From contig JAMJFZ010000597.1 of the NCBI GenBank assembly GCA_026225945.1, positions 6,838,001 to 6,902,000 on the forward strand: 64,000 nt of DNA, read 5' to 3'. The stretch is from Cricetomys ansorgei (lineage: Eukaryota > Chordata > Mammalia > Rodentia > Nesomyidae). Positions within the stretch are counted from its first letter, which is position 1, and every line of letters starts with the position of its first letter. Below are positions 35,524-47,069 of the stretch, piece by piece. Under the pieces are notes generated by a model, which saw only the letters and a list, made by a program, of their open reading frames with translations, did not search any database and was not told where the DNA came from. The translations under genes and the position numbers were made by a program.

Positions 35524-35975
35524 TTACTGAGATTTCGCCTTAACTAGAACATCCACATCAGCTTTGTCTCCCTCTCCAAGACTTTTTGGATTGGCATCAA
35601 CAAGGATGTTTTCCTCCTTCTTGGCAGGCCTCTGGTAGCCTTCTCTGGCAGCCATTTGAACTCCGAGGCTAACAAAATTGTGCACATCCTGCAACTTCCT
35701 TCTCAGCCATTGCATCCGCTCCCTGGAGGCCAGGTGTTTGCCCAGGTTGTGCATAAGCTGTATTTCACTGACAGCTCTCTTCCTGGGAAGAACAGGAAAA
35801 GGGCCACTCCATTAGCACCCCATGTCCACATCATGAAAACCTGCTACAAAGCCTCATCTTCCCCATATAGAATGGGCTGCAGCACTTACCTCACAGGTTT
35901 CCCATCTGTTTGGGTAAGAAGACAAGCTGCCAGCATGATGATCATTACTTTAGCCATGGCTTTTGCAGACATCAT
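35524..35975 (-). CDS. Pth: Parathyroid hormone preprohormone (CDS join 35890-35975 and 35524-35782)
   Basis: Both coding exons are intact and join in frame to 114 codons plus TAA. Exon 2 gives the start codon, a 25-residue signal peptide (hydrophobic core [11 protein letters not shown]) and most of the basic propeptide. Exon 3 completes KPVRKR and encodes the mature hormone, starting [20 protein letters not shown]. Two ATGs are adjacent (35975 and 35972), as in other mammals; I use the first. The donor GTGAG|GTAAGT and acceptor CTTCCCAG|GAAG are canonical, and intron 2 is only 107 bp. Residues known to matter for PTH1R binding and activation (Val2, Ile5, Met8, Arg20, Trp23, Leu24, Leu28, Phe34) are kept. 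Oddities: residue 18 is Arg where other mammals have Met or Val, and the mature chain has 83 residues instead of 84, one missing near Gly46-Tyr47. The hormone is secreted by parathyroid chief cells and raises blood calcium through PTH1R in bone and kidney. Confidence 0.98.
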
Positions 35976-35980
35976 CTTTA
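35890..35980 (-). other. Pth: Pth exon 2
   Basis: 91 bp, from acceptor CCTTTTAG (AG at 35981-35982) to donor GTAAGT (35884-35889). Only five bases precede the ATG, as in other mammalian Pth genes. Confidence 0.95.
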
Positions 35981-36464
35981 CTAAAAGGAAAGGCAACATT
36001 GGGATATTTTAAAATACTGTCAGTGTTCTAAAGCACGTAACTACAGCCCTAGTAGTTGTTATTCATAACCACCTAAGCAAATCAGTGGTTAGCTGATGTA
36101 GCAGTAATAATTGAGCTGTTTTTCTTGAGTCTTTGGAATCAGCCTCTTTATATAACAGGTACATTAGTAACATAATATGTATACATAACTTAGACAAATT
36201 GGATACATGAATTTCTTAAATAGCTTTCTGAGATTTCTGTGCAAATTTTAACATATGAGATTTAAAACACATGATTAATGAAGAGAATTTTTGATGATTT
36301 CCTCCCATATTTATGTTGGCTATGCCTAAGTGCCTATAATAGGCTTGAAATTTACTAATCTCTTAATTAGGTAAATTATCACTCGTGAGAAAACACCATT
36401 TTCATGATTAGGCTTATTTTCAGATGCTATCGTAATATCTATAAATACTGAATTTGTAGGGTTT

Positions 36465-36585
36465 TATTTTTATTTTTGAGATAAGATCTTGCTGTGTAGC
36501 CCAGGCTGGCCTTGAGGTTATGATCCTTCTGCCTTGGTCTCCGGCACACTGAGATTTCAGGCATTCACAGCCATATCTAACTACA
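36465..36585 (-). mobile_element. B1 SINE (older)
   Basis: Reverse: tttttgagataagatcttgc, gtagcccaggctggccttga. Confidence 0.8.
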
Positions 36586-36653
36586 AGATTTAATTTTGAT
36601 ATTTTTACTGTACTAATAATGCACACACTTTTTACGATAAAAAAGTTATCTTA

Positions 36654-36905
36654 TGGCCAGAGGCATGGCTCAATTAGTAAAGTGCTTGCAGTACAAGCCT
36701 GGACTTGAGTCCAGATCCCCAGCACCCATATAAGGATATTGAGTACAGCAGCAGTGTGCCATAATCCTAGCATTGGGAAAGTTTAAAAAAAATAGGTAGA
36801 ATGCAATGGAGGAATTCATCTAACATTGACCTCTGGCCTTCACATGCACACACACAAATCACAAGTTTGTGACTACACACAGGTACACACACACACACAC
36901 ACACA
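36654..36905 (+). mobile_element. B4/RSINE-type SINE with (CA)n tail
   Basis: Head ggccagaggcatggctcaat and tagtaaagtgcttgcagtac, later cattgacctctggccttcac, ending in CA repeats at 36888-36905. Confidence 0.7.
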
Positions 36906-37203
36906 GAGTTTGTGTTGTAGCATTTAAAGTAAATTTCTTATAATATGTTCATGGAGCTTTGACACTTAATGAGTGTTTGCAACTTATAACTTCAACTTAA
37001 CAGTTATAGTTAAGTATAACTTTTTGTTCTTCTTACTCATAAATCAATAAGCATATTTTTGGCTTCATCTACAGGTACACAATTGCAGACATTATTATTA
37101 TAGTGACACTTTTTAAAAAATACTATTTTTCTTTTAAAATGACACACACGGTAGGAATTATATTTTTAAAAGGAAACTGCATCTTTAAAGATAGCATAAG
37201 AGA

Positions 37204-37365
37204 AGCAGGGCAGTGGTGCATGCCTTTAATCCCAGCACTTGGGAGGCAGAGGCAGGCAGATCTCTGTGAGTTCGAGGCCAGCCTGGTCTACAGAGTGAGT
37301 TCCAGGACAGCCAGAGTTACAACAGAGAAACTCCATCTCAAAAAAAAAACAAAAAACAAAACAAA
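37204..37365 (+). mobile_element. B1 SINE (well preserved)
   Basis: Forward B1 close to consensus: agcacttgggaggcagaggc, gttcgaggccagcctggtct, agttacaacagagaaactcc and a poly-A/AAAAC tail. Confidence 0.97.
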
Positions 37366-38153
37366 ACAAAAGGCATAAGAGATTGTCTAGTCTGCAACGT
37401 TTCTCTTCATTGTGCCCTGCAAAACCATGGGTGGAGTACAAAGGGAAATCTGTGCTATATCAGTTGCAAGCACTGTAGCTGGAGGACAGGAGGATTGGTT
37501 TCTAATCCTAGCTCTATTCTTGTGACCCAGTGACATCTCTGTTTTATTTCCTAGTTATTTTGAGGAAGATCGACTTCTTATATGGGAATGCCATGAAAAG
37601 AGATGGAATGATCCTCAGGCATCCTTTAAATGCATCCACAGTTTTAAAGATTAGAAAAAGCTGCTCTTTATGTAAAAGAAATGAATATTTAACAGTGAAA
37701 GGAAAACTTCACAACCTTAGTATGCAGGCTACAGCTCCTTAGAAGCCATAAAATAAAATCTAGATAAGGAAATTAGACACATAGTCCACCTGATAAATTA
37801 TTTTTGATCTTTTATATCAGAATTATTGTCTTGCCACCAGCCTGTTTTTCCAAATTTTTGATAAAGAGGTCACTAGAGCATATCATGCCAATGTTCATCA
37901 ATTTTCTATACTTTCAGGTGGCTTTAAAAAAATAAGGTATTCCCAAGAAGCTTTAATGATAAAAATAGATAATTCATGACTTTCTTACCATAAATTTATT
38001 TTTCTGATACATTTTATATTTAACAAAATTCACCTCCCCTTAACATTTTATGATGAAAAATGGCAAAATATTGGTAGAAAATGGTATTATTAAAAACATG
38101 CTTAATTATCTAAATTTCATAGAATTTAAAAGGGCAATTGAGAGATTCCTTAC

Positions 38154-38250
38154 CATACAATGACTTCAGAGAAGATCCTTCAGGAATGCCACCAACTGAT
38201 GGTGTATTAAGCTGGAGTAAACGAGACAGCTGATGAACTGGACTGCAGCT
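38154..38250 (-). other. Pth: Pth exon 1 (non-coding; 5' end approximate)
   Basis: The minus strand reads ...CAGTCCAGTTCATCAGCTG... to ...GAAGTCATTGTATG|GTAAGG. It corresponds block by block to the human PTH first exon as I remember it. The donor is at 38148-38153. The transcription start is inferred to be near 38245-38250. Confidence 0.85.
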
Positions 38251-38400
38251 CCTCAAGTCTGAGTCTCAGATGTCGGCCTTTTGCTCACCAAGAGCAGCAT
38301 TTTATCATTAAAGATGATGTCACTCCCAGTTCTCTGGATCTCAACCATAGGACCAGAGCAGCCACATACCCTCATTGGGTGGTACCCGCTCCTCTAAAGT
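38251..38400 (-). promoter_or_regulatory. Pth: Pth proximal promoter with CRE-like element
   Basis: TGACATCA lies at 38315-38322 (minus), one base from the CRE consensus and at the place of the known PTH CRE. A GATAAAAT (38299-38306) follows about 50-60 bases before the inferred start. At the usual TATA position, about 30 bases upstream of the start, I see GACATCTGAGACTC rather than a TATA box. Confidence 0.75.
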
Positions 38401-38537
38401 TTCAGATAACTTAGATAACAGAAGAAAAGGAGCAAGGTGCCAGATAAAGGACCTACAAAAAATGTTGCAGCAAATACTGAGTACACTACTTAGAAAATTC
38501 TGACATAGTTGACGATACTAAGTTTATATGTTTTTTT

Positions 38538-38655
38538 AAATTTTGAGACAGAGTCTCATTATGTAACCCTAGCTGTCCTGGAAGAGGATAGCCTCAAACT
38601 CCCAAAGATCTACCTGCTTGCTTCATAAGTGCTGGGATTAAAGACATTTGCCACT
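38538..38655 (-). mobile_element. B1 SINE
   Basis: Reverse: tttgagacagagtctcatta, ctagctgtcctggaagagga, gctgggattaaagacatttg. Confidence 0.88.
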
Positions 38656-38754
38656 TACAAAGTTTTGATGCCAAATATATATATAAAAAAGCTATTCCAG
38701 TATTTAAAAATAAAGCCTGAAGAATATTATAAAAATACACTGTTTTCTTCTGCT

Positions 38755-38930
38755 TTTTTTGTTTTTGTTTTTGTTTTTGTTTTTTGCAAGACAGAGTTTC
38801 TCTGTTGGAACTCTGGCTGTCCTGAAACTCACTCTGTAGACCAGGCTAGCCTCGAACTCACAGAGATCCTCCTGCCTCTGCCTCCTGAGTGATGGGATGG
38901 AAGGCATGTGCTACTTGCCTGGCTACACTT
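38755..38930 (-). mobile_element. B1 SINE
   Basis: Reverse B1 with (TTTTTG)n tail, gagtttctctgttggaactc, accaggctagcctcgaactc. Confidence 0.95.
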
Positions 38931-39044
38931 GTCTTCTCAAGCAATCATGTATCATACCTTCTTACAAGTCATTTCCAACCAATCCATACCACCTTTCATC
39001 AGCTTTCAAAAGACATATTTTATACATCTTTAATGTATATAAGG

Positions 39045-39285
39045 CTGAGGAGACGGATTGATGGCTCAATGAATAAAGTGCAGTTTGCAGACCCTGCCAC
39101 CAGGCATGGTGCTTGGGGCAAGGACGTGGAGATAGGGCTTGATGGCTAGCCAGTTTAGCCAAACAACAAGCATCAGGTTCAGTGACGTACCATTTTCAAA
39201 ATTAAGGAAGAGAGCAATAGAGGAAGGCACCCAACACTGACCTCTGCCTCCTCGTGCAAATAGACACACATGTGCACACCAAGGG
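39045..39285 (+). mobile_element. B4/RSINE-type SINE
   Basis: tgatggctcaatgaataaag, cctgccaccaggcatggtgc, then ccaacactgacctctgcctc and CACACATGTGCACAC. Confidence 0.7.
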
Positions 39286-41293
39286 AAGCAATAGGCATAG
39301 CACTAAACACGTTCGAAATGCTTTGCTATGTGATTTTGACAGCTTCCAAGTAGAAATTATTTTTAAATTCACTGAGCTCATATTTATTTGTGCATTTTGA
39401 GGTGTGGTGATAGCATTTAATGGATACTAGCTACATTTCCTACTTTGTACACATTATCCTCAGTGTTACAGTAGTTCTTCAGAGGGTGTGTCATTATCCC
39501 TGTTTTTACACAAGCAGCTCATGCTGATAAAAGTGGAAATGATGGAATTCAATGATGTTAATTCTTACTAAAGCAGTTTCCTCTTAAAGTATGGTCTTTC
39601 CCACCTTAGTCTTCTGGACTTCAATTTGCCTCGTGCTTTACAATCTCTCTTCCTGGGGATTCAGTTGCGATTCTCATGTTCTACAACTGATGATTGAAAT
39701 CCTGTTCCAAAACCTAATGGACTCATCATACTGCCCTTGTCTTCTGTCAAAAGTTACTCTTCACCTGTCGAGAACCCTTCGATGTCCTTGATAGAGCAAG
39801 GCTTTTTCAGGCAGCTTGCCTCTCAGCTAGACAGTCATTTCCAGAGTTAGGTCAGTTTTCTTACCTCTGGTCACACTCACGCTTCACTCATCCTCTTGCT
39901 GCTAACAATTGCAAGGTACTGCTGTACTCAGGTAAGGATCAGTATGAGTTTGAACAGAGCAGAATAAAGGATGAAAGGTTTGTTGTACATATGTTAGCGT
40001 TGTACTGGAGAATTGTCTACATTGGCTAAGTTTCACTTGGAGTAGGTTCCAGGCTTCACTTTAGAAATATTAAAAACAAATTGGAATGTATCCTGAGGAT
40101 ATAAATTAGTTTGGTGAAAACATTGAACAATGTGGCCTATGAGAAGTAGTTGGATGAAACTGGAAAACCCTTGGGATAATTATATAGCTGTATATTGTTC
40201 TTTATAGAGCTACATGAGGCAGGAGTATGCATGCCCTGGAGTTTAAGAAACAAAGACTGAAATTTGAAAGACGTTAGGGAGTATGGACAGACTCAGTTGA
40301 TGGCTAGTGATTCGGGTTCAATTTGGATATTATAATTGTTATAACAAGGAATCGCATACCTTCTTAAGTAACAAGTCTTCCAGCAATGGAAGTTTCCAGT
40401 GAAAGTGAGTTGAGCATTTATCAGGCATTATATAGAGATTCATGCACAGTAAAGGATTGAGTTCAATAACCAAGAGGTCTCTTTCAACTATAAAATCCTT
40501 TTTGGCTTTCTTTTTCTTTTTTTGTGCTGGAGACCAAACTGAGATCATTGTGGGGCTAGGCAAGTGTCTATCTCTGTACCCATCAACTTTGGTTTAGTTT
40601 TTTAAAATGGCTCTTCTGGGGCTTGGGATCTAGCCTCCCTGGATAGGGTCCTAGATTTACCCTTCCTCCCCGAGTTCTTCAAACAAACAAAATCTCCTTT
40701 GATACAAAATGTGCATGCTTATGTGTTATTTTTCTTCTATGCTCTGAACTTAAAAGGCACAAAGTTAAGGAAACACTTGTCATTAAAGCCATGTTTAACA
40801 TTCTGATTTTAAGAAATTTCCTCCAATTCTTAGGGTGAGTCTGTGATAATCAACACAGTCATGCTCTTATTCTTTCTCCTATCACATTTATAGAAAAAAA
40901 AGTCATGCTAAAAGCAACAACATTATTAAGCTATTTTTACAGAAATATAAGGCAGTTTTGACAATGATTCTCATTCAACATTCAAAATCATCGACTATAT
41001 ACGCCCTTCCAGCAGCTATGCTAATTAATAGCTGATTAAGGCAGTAGCCCTGACCTTAAATTCACCATAAAATTGTGACATAATGTGACAGGGGTTTCCC
41101 TAGAGACAAGAACAAGGCTTATAAAAGCTCCAAGAAGCGGGAGACTAACTTCTGGAGGATGTCTTCAAGGGTGATGATGGATTTCCCTGACAAAGTGAGA
41201 AAGGATAGCGAGAACACAATGGAGTGGAGGCCTCTGAGACTGAAGATTGGGGAGATGTTAGCAGGAGGAAGGAAACGGATGGTGGCTCTATAG

Positions 41294-41522
41294 AGCAGTG
41301 GTTCTCAACCTTTCTAATGCTGAGACCCTTTAATACGTTAGTTGTGGTGATCCCCAACCATAAAATTATTTTCAGTGCTACCTCATAACTGTAATGTTGC
41401 TACTGATATGAATTGCAATGTAAATTTCTGATATGCAGGTAGTCTGAGGTGACCCCTGTGAAAGGGTTGTTTGACACCCCCCCCCCACAAAGGAGTCATG
41501 ATCCACAGGTTGAAAATCACTG
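41294..41522 (+). mobile_element. URR1-type hAT DNA transposon
   Basis: Starts CAGTGGTTCTCAACC, ends CAGGTTGAAAATCACTG. Flanks CTATAGAG (41286-41293) and CTACAGAC (41523-41530) match at 6 of 8 positions, fitting an aged 8-bp duplication. It contains an internal run of ten C (41477-41486). Confidence 0.88.
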
Positions 41523-42149
41523 CTACAGACGTATGGTGGGTACCGTGTGTACTGAATTTTGTCATTCACTGCTCCCTACACTGTAAACTTGTAAGCATTG
41601 GCAATATTTTTGTCCTTCAGATGTTTTTCAAAGGACGACTTGATCTTTTTACAAATAAGAGAGACGGGTGCCAAGATTTGACACATAATTATCTAAGCCA
41701 TCAGGGTGTGGGATCTCAGGAAGCAGGGAGAAGAACATCACGGAGGGATCCAAAGGCTAAGGGCTATGTGGGTACTGATGACACGGTAAGAGAGAAAAGC
41801 TGAGCATAATGGTTTTTGCTTTGAAAACCTCAGCTTTTTTATTTAAAAAAATATTCTAAAATTCTCTGAAGTCAGGTTTACCTAACCTAGTGTAGTCCTT
41901 ACATTTTGGGAAAGATAAAGGACCATGAATTATGTTCTTTTATCCTTCAGGGGGTGTCCAGTTTGAGAGTGGTCGTGTTTCTTTCTGTTAACTCACTAGG
42001 GATTACTGTGGCTATTGGACTTACCACCAAATAGTAGCTTCTAGGCCTGGAAAAACACAGATGTAACTCAACTAATACCATGCTCTGTGTGTAGATTGGA
42101 TCTTTTTGTAGTATTACTTTTGTAGTATTCTGTTTTTTTGCTCTCTATT

Positions 42150-42430
42150 TATGGCGTGTGTGTGGTGTGTGTGTAGGCCATAAGTTGATAATGGGTGTTT
42201 TCTTAAACCATTATCCATTATTTTTTGAGACAGTCTTTCATTGACTCTAGAGCTCATGAGTGTGGCTAGTCTGACTTGTGAGCGAGCCCTGGGCATTTCC
42301 TGTCTCTGCTTCCCTAGCTCTGAGTTTGCAGGCGTGTGCCCTCATGCTCAGTGTTAACATGGTGCTGGAGATGGAATGTGGGTCTTCATGCTTACATCCT
42401 AGGCAGTTAACTGACTGAGCCATTCCTTCA
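42150..42430 (-). mobile_element. B4/RSINE-type composite SINE
   Basis: Reverse: ttttttgagacagtctttca, agctctgagtttgcaggcgt, then the ID-like half ending ctgactgagccattcc. Confidence 0.7.
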
Positions 42431-42459
42431 ACCCCTATTTTTCTTTCTTCATATAACCT

Positions 42460-42590
42460 GTTTTTCTTAACAGGTTCTTGCTCTTATAAAGCAGGCTGAT
42501 CTTCAACTAATATATGAAGCTGGTCTTAAACTTGAAAACCTCCTGCCTCAGAGTCCCAAGTGCTTAGATGACATGTATCAGCACACACAC
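42460..42590 (-). mobile_element. B1-like SINE (diverged)
   Basis: Reverse order: gttcttgctcttataaagca, gctggtcttaaacttgaaaa, cctcctgcctcagagtccca. Confidence 0.5.
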
Positions 42591-43297
42591 TCTATAAACT
42601 TTTATTCATGGTTATTGTCTCTCTAACAAGCAGCGTTTAAAAAATCATGGATCTTTTCAAATTCATGAAACTGTTGTAAATCCTCATATCCACCTATACT
42701 CAGGAAGCCATTTCAAGGTAAAACACACAGGCATCCTCATGAATAGAATACCACTTGTGGATTTCATCTACTCCGTTAGTGAACATTCAGTTCCTGCCCA
42801 TGTCTTGAGCCTTCTCCATTAAAGCTCGTGTGGCATGGGAGAGTGTGAGATGACCTGCACCGCTTGCACAGAAGTTTCTTTAGCAACAGGGACTGAGGGA
42901 AATGGCAGAAAACTGGATACCAGGGATGAGGCACACCCATTACAGCAAGGGCTCTTTGTCTTGTCATGTGTTAAATTGGGAGACACTTGGGAAAGTCTTT
43001 ATTGGATGAACAAGACCTAGTTGTACAGATACTTATGCAAAATGTGACCAGAGAAAGATTGGAACATGCCCTCCATGTTTCCTCATTCAAAATTTCCCTC
43101 AGACTTCATCTTCTCCACTGTTTCTTAAGGAAATGGAAGCAAAGACATAACCTCAGTACAGAGTCATTAGTATTTACTTGCTTGTTTGGAAACCACAATG
43201 GGGCCAGAGAACAAAGGTAATCTTATTGGGAAGGAAAGTCTCAGGTTTTCAGTTTTTTAGAAATAAGCTGAACAGACCACTAAGACCAGTGCTGTAG

Positions 43298-43470
43298 ATT
43301 CTTGTTTGTTTTTGTTTGTTTGTTTAGACAGAGACTCGCTGTATAATCCTGATTGGCCTGAAACTCTCTGTTTAGATCAGACTGGCCTCAAAGTCACAAA
43401 AGATCTGCTTACCTCTGCCTCGCTTCATGAGTGCTGGGATTAAAGGCATGTACCACCATGCGCAGCTACT
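43298..43470 (-). mobile_element. B1 SINE
   Basis: Reverse: (GTTT)n tail, agacagagactcgctgtata, gctgggattaaaggcatgta. Confidence 0.93.
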
Positions 43471-43895
43471 CAGGATTCTCTATACCCTTTCATCTTTCTG
43501 CTAATGTAGTTACAAGTGCTCCAGCATGAAGTGGAGATAATGTGGTCTTCCCAGTCAATGTGCCATACATTGACCTTTGATAGAATGTCATTACGTGACA
43601 TAATTAAAACATGTCTTTCACATCCCTTTCCAATTGTCAACTGGAGCCAATGGGTTGTGGACTCTGCTTCTTTCCTTCATGTGCTTGGAACACTGTGGAA
43701 AAACATCTGGCTCAGGATTGCCAATGCTGCAATTAAATGGTTTTATTGTTTGTTTATTTGTCTTTTGTTTTTTCACTTCAGGTAAAGATTTATTGAGCAT
43801 TTAATATCAGCCAGGAAAGATTTAGAAGTTATTTACCTACTTATGGTCTTCCTGAATTTTATTTTCATTTTTTTTAAGTATGCTGTCTTAACTTT

Positions 43896-43957
43896 TTCTT
43901 TCTTTCTTTCTTTTTTTCTTTCTTTCTTTCTTCCTTCCTTCCTTTCTTTCTTTCTTT
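43896..43957. repeat. (CTTT)n / (CTTC)n microsatellite
   Basis: Pyrimidine tract derived from the adjacent B1 A-tail. Confidence 0.95.
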
Positions 43958-43959
43958 AT

Positions 43960-44105
43960 GTATTTGAGATAGGGTTTCTCTGTTGTAACTGTACATATCC
44001 TGGAACTCACTCTGTACTCCAGGCTGGCCTTGAACTCACAGAAATCCACCTGCCTCTGCCTCCTGAGTGATGGGATAAATGGCGTGCACTACCACCACCT
44101 GGCTA
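43960..44105 (-). mobile_element. B1 SINE
   Basis: Reverse: tttctctgttgtaactgtac, ccaggctggccttgaactca. Confidence 0.95.
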
Positions 44106-44244
44106 ACTTTTTAATATTTTAATTTCCACATCTCCAGATAGAATGTTCCCTTCCCCCTCTGAGTTATGAGGTTTCAAATATGAGCATCATATGTGTAAGT
44201 ACTGTGGGGTACAGCTGAAGCTCAACAGTGTCTGGTGAACCTGC

Positions 44245-44475
44245 AGACCACAGTGATGGCTTAATCAGTAAAGTGCTTACCACTCAAGCATGAGGACCTG
44301 AAGTCAAGCTTTAGAACCCTGTAAATATCTATTTAAAAGCAAGACAATGGCTTATATTTCCAGCCCTGGTGAGATGGAGACACGGGAATCCCTGGGCTCA
44401 CGAGTTGGCCTATCTATCCTAATCAACAAGGCCTTGGACACTGGACAGTGAGAGACTGTCTCAGAAAACTAAAAC
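44245..44475 (+). mobile_element. B4/RSINE-type SINE
   Basis: gtgatggcttaatcagtaaa, gaggacctgaagtcaagctt, tatttccagccctggtgaga, ending gagactgtctcagaaaact. Confidence 0.75.
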
Positions 44476-45574
44476 ACAAACAAACAAAACCAAGATAGAT
44501 GGCTCCTTTGTAATGACTCCTAAGGACGATGACACGGGCACATACACACGTGTGTATATGCATACGTACAAATACCTAACACATGTACTCTCCCAAATAT
44601 ACGTTGAATCTAAATTTGAGGGAAAAAGTACCCACTGTTTGTCTCCAATGGGTTCACCTTGCCCCCTGATTCTCAGTAGTAGACACAGAGAGTGGGAAGA
44701 ACATGGTCCTTTCTCTTCCCCGTCTCCCACATTTGTCAGCCCAGCTCCATGAAGGTACAAAGAATTCTCAGGCAGGCTGAGTTGTAAACCTTAGATGAAA
44801 CAAAATATATCTTTGGATTGCCAGTAGCAATATGTGCTTATTGTGACAGGGGAGAGGACTCCTCCTAAAGTTAATAGACATCCCTAGAAGTACGCTCTCA
44901 TCCACCTGACAGCACCATTCAGTGGAAACTTACAGCATCTGGTTGGAATGCGTGTCAAGTTCATATCTCTGCCAATTATTAACTCTAGGATAAGTCGGTT
45001 TACATAAATTCTTAATTACCAAAGAAAAAAATAAGTATAAGCTTCCCCCTTATTGTGGGTCATATAAAATATTGTACATGAAACTACCTTGTGGGCTGAT
45101 TTAATATTATTGATTGAACACTTACTTAATATTATTGATAATGACACTAATTTTCTGAAAAGCAACACTCCTCAATCCTGTAAAGGTGATATTGTTCCAA
45201 ATAAGAAAAATAATTTGTTTATACTCAATTCATTCCTAGTTTTGTGTGTTGCTCTTATTGACTGCATGGCATTTCAAACATTGCACAGCTGTTCTAAAGG
45301 CTAATTCTAGAACATTATTGACTTTACTTTCTAAAATGAAAAAAATCTTCAGCACCATTAAACTCAACAAAATTGTCCAGAAGTTGCTCTTGATTGGCGC
45401 AAAGAGAGCCTGAAGGTGAGAGTCTATAGTTCCCTGCTAAGGACATTTTCTAAACATACAGAGCCCAACAAAATATGTAAAAGTTGCTGTGAACTTAATT
45501 CCAAAATGTACTCGTCTGATTGGGCATTTTATAAAATCAACTAAAGGAAATGTCGAAGTAGAAAGAGCACTAAT

Positions 45575-45885
45575 CTTTTGCTATGGTTTGAATCTGAATT
45601 GTCCCTCATAGAGTCAAGGTTTGGGTGCCTTTTCCCTAGACGACAGTGGGCCACTAGGGGGCACCTTTGGTGCTAGCCCAATCCCTGGTCTCATCTTTCC
45701 TGTTTGCTTCCTGGTTCGTTGTGATGCGTGATCTCCAGCATATGCTCCTGACGACCCTCCGTTCCTTCACCACCTTGATGGACTGAAGCTCTCTGAAGCC
45801 GAGAGCCACAACAGGCCTTCCTTCTCTTAAGTTGCATCTGACAGCCATTTTGTCATGGTGATATGGAGGTAATTAATACAACTTG
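45575..45885 (+). mobile_element. Old retroelement, possibly MaLR-like
   Basis: It opens with gctatggtttgaatctgaat and closes with gtcatggtgatatggaggta and attaatacaa, the kind of ends seen in old mammalian LTR retroposons. Family uncertain. Confidence 0.45.
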
Positions 45886-46039
45886 GAATCAGATGACTTT
45901 AGTTCAGATCTTAACATAAGTGAGTTTTTCTAGAAATCAAATAAAAAGCCCAGAGCATCTAGTTAACTTGAATTTTTAAAAATAATTTATGCATGTGAAA
46001 ACTGAGATAAAAGAAAAAATATGGATAGGTGTTTTTATT

Positions 46040-46225
46040 GTTGTTGTTTATTTGTTTTTGTTTTTGTTGTTTGGTTTTTTGAGACAGGGTTTCTTTGTTG
46101 TAACTCTGGCTGTCCTGGAACTCACTCTGTAGACCAGGCTGGCCTCAAACTCACAGAGATGCACCTGCCTCTGCCTCCTGAGTGCTGGGATTAAAGGAGT
46201 GAGCCACCACTGCCTGGCTCTTTCA
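46040..46225 (-). mobile_element. B1 SINE
   Basis: Reverse: tttttgagacagggtttctt, accaggctggcctcaaactc, gctgggattaaaggagtgag. Confidence 0.97.
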
Positions 46226-46554
46226 ATTTTCTTAATGATGTTGCTCTTCTTAACAGATCTTATTTTGTAGAATTTGCTCTTAATAGTCCTTGTAGCTATA
46301 CCTTGTTTTCCAACTGTATTCTAACACAGCTTCTATAGTTGTCACTTTCAACTTATTCCTCTTTCATAGGATAGATCAATTACTAATGAGAAAATAGGAT
46401 CGACATCTCCATTATTAACTGAGTTTCTGAACAAGAACTGGTACAAAATTAACAATGCTGAGACCTGTTCCTTGAGACTGACTTAATGAAATATGTAATC
46501 CCATGTTTAATGGCCTTTTTGTTTTTCAGAATTATGTTTCATCTTTTAAAAATA

Positions 46555-46740
46555 TTTATTTTTAATTATGTGTGTGTGTTTGGGAGGCAGATAAGTGTAC
46601 TCTAGTGAAGGTACCTACAGAGGCCAGAGAAGCTGGAGTTACAGGCTGTTGACAGTCACCTGATGTGGGTGCTGGGAAATGAACCCAGCTACCCTGGAAC
46701 AAACCATATGAGCTCTTAAGCCCTGGGCACCTTCCTAGCC
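46555..46740 (-). mobile_element. B3-type SINE
   Basis: Reverse: gctggagttacaggctgttg, cacctgatgtgggtgctggg, then a tRNA-like end. Confidence 0.85.
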
Positions 46741-47069
46741 TCCATTTTTCATCTTTTGATCAGCATACTTTTGAATTGCTATCTGCCCGACAACAAAAAA
46801 GAATATTGTAATATTTTCTTCCTCCTTTCCTCCTTCTTCTTCTTCTTCTTACAGTTTTGGAGCTCAGTCCCAGGGCTTTGTATGCTAAGCAAGTGCTCTG
46901 ACAATGGTATCTGCCTCCAGCCATCAGTTTTGATTCTTCAGTATGACACATGGAGATCTGATTTCCTCCCATGCTGGATCAGCATTTAGTAATAGCCATG
47001 TAAAAGAACCAACTTTATAAAGGGGTGAAAGCCGTTTGAAAAACTAGACAGCCACAGCCATTTGTTTTG

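Larger units (their letters stand above)
35981..38153 (-). other. Pth: Pth intron 1
   Basis: About 2.2 kb with two B1 copies, one B4-type SINE and a short (CA)n. No other features seen. Confidence 0.85.
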
